A stretch of 64,000 bases of DNA, from positions 248,001-312,000 of the forward strand of contig CAWGKC010000017.1 of assembly GCA_963823105.1 (NCBI GenBank), read 5' to 3'. Both the position numbers and the translations under genes were made by a program. The notes beneath the pieces were generated by a model. It worked only from the letters and a program-made list of their open reading frames with translations. It was not told where the DNA came from and did no database searches. Positions within the stretch are counted from its first letter, which is position 1. Each line of letters opens with the position of its first letter. This document shows, piece after piece, positions 27,300-35,865 of this stretch. The stretch is from JAJYKC01 sp963823105 (GTDB lineage Bacteria; Acidobacteriota; Terriglobia; Bryobacterales; Bryobacteraceae).

Positions 27300-29510
27300 A
27301 TGGACCTGCGGCGAGTTCCTGCCTGGAGGATTAGTGATCGTGCAGCGCTCCGTTGGCTCGCCGCCTTGTTGTTCTTAATGGCCGCTGGTGGAAGTAGAAG
27401 CGGATTCGCCCAGGAGTTAGACACAGCCATTCGGCAGCAGGACGAGAGCCGCTTCACGGTGATGGATGAGGTACGGGATTCACTGGAAAGGGCCGCTTTT
27501 CTCAAGCTCCATCGCAAGAAGAAGCCGGAAGAGAGGCACCGGTTGGCGGAGCGTTTCATTGAGACGTATCCGCAATCGTGGCTTCTTGGGTACGCTTATG
27601 AGGCGGCCGCGAAAGCGTCCATCGATCTCGGCTCCTATGACCGAGCTATCCAAGAGGCAAAACAATCTTTACGTTTGTTTCCTGAGAATTCCCTCTTACT
27701 GGTTCCGTTGGCGAACGTTGCGGCTCAACAAAGATTGATGCCTCTCGCGGAGAGGACGGCCAAAGATGCCTTGGAGTATCTGGATGAATTCGGGCCGCCG
27801 GCTGGTACGAAGCGGAAGGCCTGGCCGAAGCTGAGGGACGAACTGAAGGCATCGGCCCGCTTCGCGCTGGGCAGAGTATACGCCAGTGAGGGTCTCGCCG
27901 CCTCGGGCTCGTCAAGGCGCGCTCTTCAGTTGAAGTCGTTCGACGAACTGACAACGGCATTGCAGTTGAACCGGAACGATGCGGAGATCTACTACTTGCG
28001 AGGCGTTGTGGAGGAGGCTCTGGGCCGGCCGGCTGACGCCGCGTCAGACTATGCCGAAGCGGCCCGGCTGGGACAGAATCTGCGGGAGACGGCGGCGAAA
28101 TCGTTGCGGCGCATTTACGCCGCCGACCAACGGCGCAACGGAGCGACGATTTCGACTCACCTGGAACCAGCAGACGACTCCGGCTTCAACGAATTTCTGG
28201 CTGGCCTGCCTCCGCCCAAGATTCCAGCGGCGGAGAATCGCACCGGTGTGACGGAGGGAGACCCGGGGTCGTACGCAGGGTCATCGTCCTGCGCCCCTTG
28301 CCACGGGCGTGAATACGAGTCGTGGCGGCAGACTGGTATGTCGCGCATGTTGCGTCCGTTCAAAGCCGAGAACATCATGGGCGATTTCAGTCCTGGCATG
28401 GAGTATCGAGGCGACGATGGCGCAGTCATTCGGATGGGTAACGACGGCCGGCCCTTCTTCGAGATGACCGGCAGTGAGGGACACCTTGCGAAGTATCATG
28501 TCGACTTCACCATCGGCTCGAAATGGCAGCAGGGGTATGTGACACGGCTCCCCGACGGCCGAATGCAGGTGCTACCTATTGAATACAACAAGATTCATGG
28601 CCGATGGGTGAACTATTGGAAATGGATTGACCCGCCATCGAGCGTTCGGGCCGACATTAGTAAGTTTCCGCTGTTGCTTCCGGCGACTAACTACCAACTG
28701 AATTGCGCCATGTGCCATACGAGTCAGTTGCGAACGGCGTCCACTCAAGAACAAAGCATCATGCAAGCCCGGTTTCAGGAACCCGGCATCGACTGCGAAA
28801 TGTGTCACGGTCCTTCAATGGAGCACGTCGACCGGATGCAGCGGGAAAACAGGAATTACTCAAAGGATTCGACAGGCGCAGGGGGGTTGGCGGTCCCGGT
28901 GAACTTCCTAAAGACCACAAATGGGGAAGAAATAAAGGTTTGTGCGCAATGCCACCGTCAATCGGCGGAGAGAGGAGCCAGTGTGCATAATGAACTGAAT
29001 TACTCGTCAACGGGACCAAGCTTTCTCTTGCCCAGTGTAAGCCGCAACTACCCGGAGTTCCTGCGGCGCGCTTTCTATAAGGACGGGCGGTTCCGGGAAA
29101 CGACATTCATTGTCGAAGCGTTCACCCGCTCAGCGTGCTATCGCCAGGGCACGGCGCGCTGTTCCAGTTGCCACGATCCGCATCCGGTGGACGCCGCCAC
29201 AAATCCCGCATCGCTCAAGTTCCTGGATCATCCCGATCAGCGGTGCTTGCAATGTCATGAAAAGTTCCAGAATAGTCCGCAACGACATACCCATCACGCT
29301 GCCAGCTCGGAAGGAAGCAGGTGCGAGGCATGCCACATGCCGCGCATCATGAACAGTGTGATGTTCGAAGCCCGTTCTCATGAGATCGATGACCTTCCGA
29401 ACGCCGATATGACAGCGCGATTTGGACAGAAGGATAGCCCCAATGCGTGCCTCCTCTGCCACACCGAAAGGGACACGGCCTGGGTTTCCGATAAGCTGGC
29501 GCATTGGTGA
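27300..29510 (+). CDS. TPR - octaheme cytochrome c protein
   Basis: About 736 residues from ATG 27300, with a signal peptide (WLAALLFLMAAGGSRSGFAQ). Residues ~50-300 are TPR-like helices (SLERAAFLKLHRKKKPEER, AIQEAKQSLRLFPENSLLL, AEIYYLRGVVEEALGRPADA). The C-terminal half carries eight CxxCH heme sites: CAPCH, CAMCH, CEMCH, CAQCH, CSSCH (DPHPV follows), CLQCH, CEACH (MPR follows) and CLLCH. The entry GSSSCAPCHGREYESWRQTGMSRM is typical of c554-like multiheme cytochromes. It is exported and probably periplasmic or outer-membrane attached. Its stop overlaps the start of the CRTAC1 gene (GTGA), making it the first gene of a four-gene operon. The redox partner is unknown. Confidence 0.82.
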   Translation: MDLRRVPAWRISDRAALRWLAALLFLMAAGGSRSGFAQELDTAIRQQDESRFTVMDEVRDSLERAAFLKLHRKKKPEERHRLAERFIETYPQSWLLGYAYEAAAKASIDLGSYDRAIQEAKQSLRLFPENSLLLVPLANVAAQQRLMPLAERTAKDALEYLDEFGPPAGTKRKAWPKLRDELKASARFALGRVYASEGLAASGSSRRALQLKSFDELTTALQLNRNDAEIYYLRGVVEEALGRPADAASDYAEAARLGQNLRETAAKSLRRIYAADQRRNGATISTHLEPADDSGFNEFLAGLPPPKIPAAENRTGVTEGDPGSYAGSSSCAPCHGREYESWRQTGMSRMLRPFKAENIMGDFSPGMEYRGDDGAVIRMGNDGRPFFEMTGSEGHLAKYHVDFTIGSKWQQGYVTRLPDGRMQVLPIEYNKIHGRWVNYWKWIDPPSSVRADISKFPLLLPATNYQLNCAMCHTSQLRTASTQEQSIMQARFQEPGIDCEMCHGPSMEHVDRMQRENRNYSKDSTGAGGLAVPVNFLKTTNGEEIKVCAQCHRQSAERGASVHNELNYSSTGPSFLLPSVSRNYPEFLRRAFYKDGRFRETTFIVEAFTRSACYRQGTARCSSCHDPHPVDAATNPASLKFLDHPDQRCLQCHEKFQNSPQRHTHHAASSEGSRCEACHMPRIMNSVMFEARSHEIDDLPNADMTARFGQKDSPNACLLCHTERDTAWVSDKLAHW

Positions 29511-31195
29511 CCGATTTGCCGTTGAACAAGAAAGGGTCCGCGGGTCTCGCATTCGTCGCACTGGTTGCCCTCGCTGCGTCCTCCGCCGGCCATTCCAACC
29601 GATTCGACGACGTGACGAGCCGGACCGGCATTCACTTCGTGAACCATGCCAGCCATACCTCGCACAAGTACCTGCCGGAAGCGATGGTCGGCGGGGTTGC
29701 GCTGTTCGATTACAACAACGACGGCCTACTCGACATTTTCTTCGTCAATGGGGCGGCCCTGGCCGATCCCGTGCCCGCGGGTGCGCGCCCCGACAAGTCG
29801 GCCCCAGAGTATTGGAACCGGCTCTATCGCAACAACGGCGACGGCTCATTTACCGACGTCACCGAACAGGCCGGCCTCCAGGGCTATGGCTTTGGAATGG
29901 GTGTCGCGGTCGCCGACTTCGATAACGACGGTTACGAAGACCTTTACGTAACGAATGTCGGGAAGAACATCCTTTACCACAACAACGGCGATGGAACGTT
30001 CACCGACGTCACCGCTTCGGCCGGCGTCGGCGGCAACGGTTGGTCCGCCGGGGCTGTGTTTGTCGACTACGACCGGGATGGCCTGCTGGATCTGTTCGTC
30101 TCGCGTTACTTGACGTGGGACTTCTCCAAGGACGTTTTCTGCGGAGTGGCGAAGCCAGGCGGACGCGGCTATTGCCATCCAGATCTGTTTCCACCAATTA
30201 CGCACCTTCTGTTTCATAATGAAGGCCACGGCCATTTTCGAGATGTTTCGGACGACAGTGGTGTATCGAAGTTCCCCGGCAAGGGGCTCGGCGTGGCGAT
30301 CAACGATTACGATCGGGACGGGTGGCCGGACATCGCTGTCGCCAATGACTCTGTTCCCGAGCAACTCTTCCACAATCTGCACAACGGTAAGTTTGATGAG
30401 GTCGGATTGACCGCGGGCATCGCCTATGACGAAAACGGAGCCGCATTCTCCGGGATGGGCATTGACTTCGCCGATTACGACAACGATCGGTGGCCGGATA
30501 TCGTTATCGATTCACTCGCCAAGCAAAAGTACGCGCTGTTTCACAATCACGAAGGCCACTTTGAATATGTATCCGGGCCGGCCGGGCTTTCGGCTGCGAG
30601 CGTAAATCACTCTGCCTGGGGCATGAAGTTCATCGACTATGACAATGACGGTGCAAAGGACCTGTTCTTCGGGCAGGGCCACGTGATGGACAATATCGAG
30701 GCGACCCAGCCAGATGTGCGGTACCTGGAGGCTCCGATGCTGTTGCGGAACGTAGCAAACCAGTTCGTCGATGTTTCGAAGCAGAGCGGCGAAGTGTTTC
30801 AGAAGGCCTTGGCCGCACGCGGCGTCGCGTTTGGCGATTTTAACAACGACGGTTTTGTCGATGTTGTTATCAACTGCAACGATCGGCCGCCAGTGATTCT
30901 GGAGAACACAGGAAACAGGAACCACTGGCTGATCGTGAACACCGTTGGGACGAAGAGCAACCGGGACGGCATCGGAGCCCAATTACGGATCGTTACGGAC
31001 GACGGTAAGCGGCAGTTTGCCGTCGTGACGACCGCGTCCAGTTATTTGTCCGCCAGCGACAAGCGCGTCTATTTCGGATTAGGAAAAGCGTTAATCGTGA
31101 AAGAACTTGAGGTCGACTGGCCGAGCGGGCTCGTCGATCGGTACCACAATCTCAAAGCCGATGAGATCTTCGTCGCGCGCGAACGGATACCCTAA
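29507..31195 (+). CDS. CRTAC1-like FG-GAP/ASPIC-UnbV exported protein
   Basis: About 562 residues starting at GTG 29507, which overlaps the previous stop; TTG 29504 is an alternative. A signal peptide follows (SAGLAFVALVALAASSAG). The body is a beta-propeller of FG-GAP/VCBS units, each with a DxDxDG-type calcium loop: DYNNDGLLDIFF, DFDNDGYEDLYV, DYDRDGLLDLFV, DYDRDGWPDIAV, DYDNDGAKDLFF and DFNNDGFVDVVI. The last ~90 residues form the ASPIC/UnbV domain (GTKSNRDGIGAQLRIV, then LEVDWPSG). Function in bacteria is not established; calcium-dependent glycan or protein binding is an inference from the fold. A homologue lies at 39440-41224 on the other strand. Confidence 0.85.
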   Translation: MTDLPLNKKGSAGLAFVALVALAASSAGHSNRFDDVTSRTGIHFVNHASHTSHKYLPEAMVGGVALFDYNNDGLLDIFFVNGAALADPVPAGARPDKSAPEYWNRLYRNNGDGSFTDVTEQAGLQGYGFGMGVAVADFDNDGYEDLYVTNVGKNILYHNNGDGTFTDVTASAGVGGNGWSAGAVFVDYDRDGLLDLFVSRYLTWDFSKDVFCGVAKPGGRGYCHPDLFPPITHLLFHNEGHGHFRDVSDDSGVSKFPGKGLGVAINDYDRDGWPDIAVANDSVPEQLFHNLHNGKFDEVGLTAGIAYDENGAAFSGMGIDFADYDNDRWPDIVIDSLAKQKYALFHNHEGHFEYVSGPAGLSAASVNHSAWGMKFIDYDNDGAKDLFFGQGHVMDNIEATQPDVRYLEAPMLLRNVANQFVDVSKQSGEVFQKALAARGVAFGDFNNDGFVDVVINCNDRPPVILENTGNRNHWLIVNTVGTKSNRDGIGAQLRIVTDDGKRQFAVVTTASSYLSASDKRVYFGLGKALIVKELEVDWPSGLVDRYHNLKADEIFVARERIP

Positions 31196-31240
31196 CGGAT
31201 TTCGCGGGATCTTCGATATAATCCAGGTTCTGCATTGTCC

Positions 31241-32872
31241 ATGAGACGCTACCGCTTTTTGTTCTGGATGGGGGTTGCCGCAAACGCACTGGCGGCGCCA
31301 CCGGAGGCTCGCTACACGGGTTCGAAAACCTGCTACGGTTGCCATGCGGAGATCTATCGCTCCTTTGCGAAGACTGACATGGGACGTTCGATGCGTCCTG
31401 CTTCCGAATTAGATAAAGCGAGTGTTCCTGAAGAGGCCATGGTTGCCGTGCCAGGGACCAATCGAAGGTTGCGAGTTGTGGGCGATCGCACCGGCTGGCG
31501 GCAAAGCGAGAGTGAGCCAAACCTGTTTGAAGACGAGCACCGTCTTGATTACATTGTCGGTTCGGGAGGTAATGGTCTGACCTTTCTCATTCGACGGGGC
31601 AACTACCTGTTTGAAGCGCCGCTATCTTACTACTCAAAACCAAATAAGTGGGACTTGTCTCCCGGCTATGAATTCGCAGACTATGGTTTCTCGCGCCAGG
31701 CGCCCGAGGGATGCATCCTTTGTCACAGCGGTCGCGCCCAGCCGGTACTGGATCATCCGGGCGCCTACCGCGATCCGCCGTTTCAGGAATTAGCGATTGG
31801 CTGCGAGAATTGCCACGGACCCGGCCAAGCGCATGCGCACGATCCCAAGCGCCGCGGGAATATTGTGAATCCGGCGAAACTGTCTCCGCGGCTGGCTGAA
31901 AACATATGCATGAGCTGTCACCAGACGGGTGACGCCCGGGTATTGCAACCCGGCAAGACCTATCGGGACTTCCGCCCGGGGCAATGGCTCTTCGACACCG
32001 TTGCCATTCTCAAAGTTCCTCCAAACAGCGAAGAAAGACACGAGCAAGATCTGCTGGAGCACAATGCCGCCATGCAAGCGAGCCGCTGTTTTACTCAAAG
32101 CGGCGGCAAACTGAGTTGTCTCACATGTCACGACCCCCACGTCCAAGCGTTGGAGGCAGAGGCCTCAACATACTTCAAAGCGAAGTGTCTCACCTGCCAT
32201 ACCGAGCGGAGTTGTAGACTATCCTTGGCCGTGCGCCAGAGCCGCGCGGATAATTGCGTTGACTGCCATATGCCCAAGCGCGGCATTGCGGTAATCTCGC
32301 ACTCCGCGTTGACTAATCACCGCATTCCCGCGCGCCCTGACGAACCGCTGCCGCCTTGGAAGCCGACTGCCGGCAGCGATCTTCTAATCGTCAACCAGCC
32401 CGAAGGGAGGTCAAGCCGGCTTTCCGACATCGCTTTGTTGCGCGCCTATAACGACTTGGTTGGCCGGTCGCCGGAGTACCAAAGCAGGTATCTTGCCCTG
32501 CTGGATAAGTTGGGCCGTTCCGAAGGTGACAATCCGTATGTCCAGGCAGCCCTGGCACACCAGGCCCTCGCCGAGGGCAGGAACGAGGAGGCCCTGGTTC
32601 ATCTGGCAACGGGCGTCCGCTTAGGCGAAGCGGCCGGCTATGAGGATATGGCCATAGCACTGGCTAATCTCGGCCGCGACGAGGAGGCCATTCCCGCTTT
32701 CTTGAAGGCAATCGATATCGATCCGTATCGGGCGGAATCGCGGAAGCGCCTGATTCTTGAATACGTCAAGCTGAAACATTACACTGAGGCTAGACACGCC
32801 ATGGAAGAGTATGTCGGGCTGTTTCCCGGAGACACATTCATGCGGAGTCTCCTCGCTCGGGTTTCAAATTGA
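31241..32872 (+). CDS. Heptaheme cytochrome c - TPR protein
   Basis: About 543 residues from ATG 31241 (TTG 31235 is also in frame), with a short signal peptide (FLFWMGVAANALAA). Seven CxxCH sites lie in residues ~25-350: CYGCH, CILCH, CENCH, CMSCH, CLTCH (DPHV follows), CLTCH and CVDCH (MPKR follows). The order matches the cytochrome at 18029, including the DPH and MP motifs after the fifth and seventh hemes. The C-terminal ~140 residues are TPR units (EEALVHLATGVRLGEA, DEEAIPAFLKAIDIDPYRAESRK). Compared with the gene at 27300, the TPR and heme blocks are in reverse order. It follows the CRTAC1 gene by 45 bases and abuts the next gene. Confidence 0.82.
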   Translation: MRRYRFLFWMGVAANALAAPPEARYTGSKTCYGCHAEIYRSFAKTDMGRSMRPASELDKASVPEEAMVAVPGTNRRLRVVGDRTGWRQSESEPNLFEDEHRLDYIVGSGGNGLTFLIRRGNYLFEAPLSYYSKPNKWDLSPGYEFADYGFSRQAPEGCILCHSGRAQPVLDHPGAYRDPPFQELAIGCENCHGPGQAHAHDPKRRGNIVNPAKLSPRLAENICMSCHQTGDARVLQPGKTYRDFRPGQWLFDTVAILKVPPNSEERHEQDLLEHNAAMQASRCFTQSGGKLSCLTCHDPHVQALEAEASTYFKAKCLTCHTERSCRLSLAVRQSRADNCVDCHMPKRGIAVISHSALTNHRIPARPDEPLPPWKPTAGSDLLIVNQPEGRSSRLSDIALLRAYNDLVGRSPEYQSRYLALLDKLGRSEGDNPYVQAALAHQALAEGRNEEALVHLATGVRLGEAAGYEDMAIALANLGRDEEAIPAFLKAIDIDPYRAESRKRLILEYVKLKHYTEARHAMEEYVGLFPGDTFMRSLLARVSN

Positions 32873-35422
32873 ATGTGGCTTAGACCTTCGCTATTTCTCC
32901 TTACGCTCATTTTTGCGCGATCTGGTTTTGCCGCCGAATGCATCCGTCCCCCCGATCTCGATCGCCAGATTAAGGCAAAGCCCTCTGCGGATGCCTACAA
33001 CGCGTTAGGCGGTTGGTTCGCGGAGCACCGGCAACCAGCCTGCGCGGTGTCAGCCTTCACTGAGGCCGCCAGGTTAGACCCGGCGTCGTTTCCCAGTCAC
33101 TTCAATCTTGGCCTTGCCCTTTTGCAATTCAACCAGCCTGGGCGAGCGGTGTCCGCTTTGCGAGTGGCCGTGAAGCTGAAGCCATCCGACGCGCCGGCGC
33201 ACGGAGCACTGGGAGTCGCGTTGCAGGAGTCGGGCGAGTTGGACGAGGCTGAGTCTCAACTGGAAGCCGCGCTCGCCATCGATTCCCAGTCGGCCTATTT
33301 GCTCGATCATTTAGCCCAGGCCTATGCGGCCCAACGCCGGTTTGCTGCCGCCATCGAGAGGTGGACGGTAGCGGCCCGGCTTTCTCCGTCCGATCCGGAC
33401 ATCAAGATTGAGCTGGCTGTCGCGTATGCGCAAAATAAGGACTCGCAACGAGCGATCGACATTCTCAAAAACCTGGTCCAGGCCGCCCCGAGTCTGGCGA
33501 ACGCTCACTTCAACCTCGCAACAATCTACGCCGGCGATAAACGGTTTCGAGAAGCTGCCGATGAATATGCGGCGGCGCTGAAGCTGGAGCCGGACAACGA
33601 CGTGACCCGCCTGGCGCTCGCAAAAGCAAGCGCCGAATCCGCCAACTATCAAGAGGCGCTCGCGGAGGCCAGTGTCTATGTGAAGCGGAAGCCGGCGGAT
33701 TGGGAAGGGCACTATATCCTCGGGAGCGCGTACCGCGGTCTTGGCCGATACGTGGAGGCTGAGCGAGAACTCACCCAAGCGTCACAAAAGGGCTCCGCCG
33801 AATACGGTGTGCAGTACCAGTTAGGCTTTGTGCTGGCCCGCGAAGAAAAGCCGCGGGAGGCCCTTCCCCACCTGCGGAAGGCACTGGAATTACGGCCCGA
33901 CTCGGCGGAGGCGCACTTTCAGATGGCCAATGTCCTAAAGGCCTTGCAAAGGACCGAGGAGGCCCAAAAAGAGCTTGAGATCTTCCGCAACTCGAAGGAG
34001 CGGGGCGTGGAAGAAAGCATCGCCCAGGCAGCCGGGGGCGGCGCGAACCAGCTTCTGCTGAACGGGGATGCGGCGCAGGCGGCGGCAAAATACCGCGAGG
34101 CGTTGGAGCACGATCCCAACGATGCGAAAACCTGGTTCAATCTTTCCATCGCTCTGGATGAAATGGGTAATAAGGCCGGGCGGCGACAGGCCCTCGAGAA
34201 GGCCGTCTCACTCGATCCGAAGCTCACGTTGGCGCAGAACCAGCTGGGCCTGCTCGATGCGGCCGAGGGCAGAACCGCCGCAGCGGAAAAACACTTCAAA
34301 AAGGCGATTGAAGAAGATCCACAGTTTGCCGACGCCCAGAGCAACCTTGGCGTACTGTACGGTGGCATGGGCCGTCTGCACGACGCCGAAGTGTTGTTTC
34401 ACAAGGCGACCGAAAACAACCCACGGCTGCCGGAGGCGTTCTTGAATCTCGGCTTGATTGAGGCGAGTCAGTCCCGGTTCGCGGATGCGGCACGCGATCT
34501 CGAAAAGACTCTCGAGATCGATCCGAAAAATGCAAAAGCCCTCACGGCGCTCGGCATGCTTCAGAAGAAGCTCGATCGTGGGGCCGACAGCGTGGCGATC
34601 TTACAACGTGCTGTCGATTTGCAGCCCAACTCTCCAGAGGCTCATTTGAACCTCGGCATTGCGCTGGCAGATAACTATCGCAGTGACGCAGCGCTCGAAG
34701 AGTTCGCAAGAGCGGTCCAGTTAGCCCCGGGCAGTGCGGCGCCGCACTATAACCTGGGCCGCGCCTACTACGATTTGCGCCACTTTGACGAGGCCGTGGC
34801 TGAGTTGAAGACTGCCTGCCAGCTGGCGCCGTCCTACCCCTCGGCACTCTATTTTCTCGGCTTAAACGAGAGCAAATTAACTCACTATGAAGAAGCTGTG
34901 GATGCGCTGCAGAAGTTGATCGCTCTTCAGCCCCGGAATGCTGACGCTTTGTTCCTGCTGGGGCAATGTTACCAAAAACTCAATAAGACAGATGAGGCGA
35001 TCGAGGCTTGGAAGAGGGCTGGCGAGATCGATCCTAGCGGTACGGAAGTTCTGTACAACCTGTCGCGAGCCCTCTTAAAAACGAATCCGGCCAAAGCCAA
35101 GGATTACCGTGACCGGCTGGTCGCCCTTCAGCAACAAAAGCAGCTCTTGACGGAGGCGGACACCTTAGGAAACTTCGCTCTTGCCTCCGCAAAACGTGGC
35201 GACTATTCGCAGGCGGTTTCCCAATTTCACGAGGCTCTCAATCAGTGTGGAGATTGTCAGTCGAAAGCGGATCTCCACAAAGATTTAGGCTTGATTGAGT
35301 GCAAGTCTGGCGACATCGACAACGGAGAAAAGGATCTCCAGATCGCCAAGTCGCTCAAGCCGCACGATGTCGACATTCAAAAAGCGCTCGACATCATTGC
35401 CGCGACGCGACGCCACAAGTGA
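32873..35422 (+). CDS. Large exported TPR protein
   Basis: An 849-residue protein whose ATG directly follows the previous stop. A signal peptide (RPSLFLLTLIFARSGFAAE) precedes about twenty tandem TPR units, for example AVSAFTEAARLDPASFPSHFN, AIDILKNLVQAAPSLANAHFN, ALPHLRKALELRPDSAEAHFQ and ADAARDLEKTLEIDPKNAKA. Repeats are regular at ~34 residues, so the protein is a long superhelical scaffold in the periplasm. Near the C-terminus a CGDC pair occurs, and two further Cys lie near the N-terminus of the mature part. There is no enzymatic domain. As last gene of the cytochrome operon it may organise the two multiheme proteins; that is inference from context. Confidence 0.85.
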   Translation: MWLRPSLFLLTLIFARSGFAAECIRPPDLDRQIKAKPSADAYNALGGWFAEHRQPACAVSAFTEAARLDPASFPSHFNLGLALLQFNQPGRAVSALRVAVKLKPSDAPAHGALGVALQESGELDEAESQLEAALAIDSQSAYLLDHLAQAYAAQRRFAAAIERWTVAARLSPSDPDIKIELAVAYAQNKDSQRAIDILKNLVQAAPSLANAHFNLATIYAGDKRFREAADEYAAALKLEPDNDVTRLALAKASAESANYQEALAEASVYVKRKPADWEGHYILGSAYRGLGRYVEAERELTQASQKGSAEYGVQYQLGFVLAREEKPREALPHLRKALELRPDSAEAHFQMANVLKALQRTEEAQKELEIFRNSKERGVEESIAQAAGGGANQLLLNGDAAQAAAKYREALEHDPNDAKTWFNLSIALDEMGNKAGRRQALEKAVSLDPKLTLAQNQLGLLDAAEGRTAAAEKHFKKAIEEDPQFADAQSNLGVLYGGMGRLHDAEVLFHKATENNPRLPEAFLNLGLIEASQSRFADAARDLEKTLEIDPKNAKALTALGMLQKKLDRGADSVAILQRAVDLQPNSPEAHLNLGIALADNYRSDAALEEFARAVQLAPGSAAPHYNLGRAYYDLRHFDEAVAELKTACQLAPSYPSALYFLGLNESKLTHYEEAVDALQKLIALQPRNADALFLLGQCYQKLNKTDEAIEAWKRAGEIDPSGTEVLYNLSRALLKTNPAKAKDYRDRLVALQQQKQLLTEADTLGNFALASAKRGDYSQAVSQFHEALNQCGDCQSKADLHKDLGLIECKSGDIDNGEKDLQIAKSLKPHDVDIQKALDIIAATRRHK

Positions 35423-35865
35423 AACTTTTTTTCCCGCCGTGTGGGGAGCGCCCTCTCCCTCCCTACTCCGTGTGGATCACTTATGTCCGCAATCGGAGCA
35501 CATATTGCCGATCCCGGCGAATTGCTAAGTAAGATATATTACACTAGTCGGCTCAATTCCCTTCTAACGAGAGCCGTTACACTTTGGCCAAAAACAAATT
35601 CCCTTTCTCTCACGCGTTTGCGCAAAGTTTTCTTCTTGACAGGCACCGGGGCGACTAATACAATTCCACTAATGGTTTAGCGTTACATGGCCGGTGTCTT
35701 TATTTTCCGCACAAATTGACGGATAGGTACTCCGCCGGAATCCTTTGGGAAGCACGGTGGGAATAAGTATTTTGCGAGAAACATGGTCGCTGTACGAAGT
35801 TCTTCGCGAAGCAAGCGTCACGGTACTGCCAGCGTTTGGCAACAAAAGAGGTCCAAGTTAAGCCT
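35423..35865. other. Intergenic leader before the large Oar receptor
   Basis: About 440 bases without a gene. The first part has a T-run just after the TPR stop and a weak GGGAG/CTCCC hairpin (35444-35459) without a following U-tract. The second part contains the strong promoter described separately, leaving a ~195-base untranslated leader before ATG 35866. The leader shows no riboswitch that I recognise. Confidence 0.5.
35636..35664 (+). promoter_or_regulatory. Sigma-70-type promoter for the Oar receptor
   Basis: TTGACA at 35636-35641 and TACAAT at 35659-35664 are separated by exactly 17 bases. The -35 is a perfect consensus, and the -10 differs at one base. Transcription would start near 35671 and run into the receptor gene at 35866. 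This is the best housekeeping-type promoter I saw in the window. Confidence 0.65.

Noticed and set aside
35444..35459. Terminator after the TPR gene
   Set aside because: The GGGAG/CTCCC stem is only five pairs and lacks a downstream T-run.
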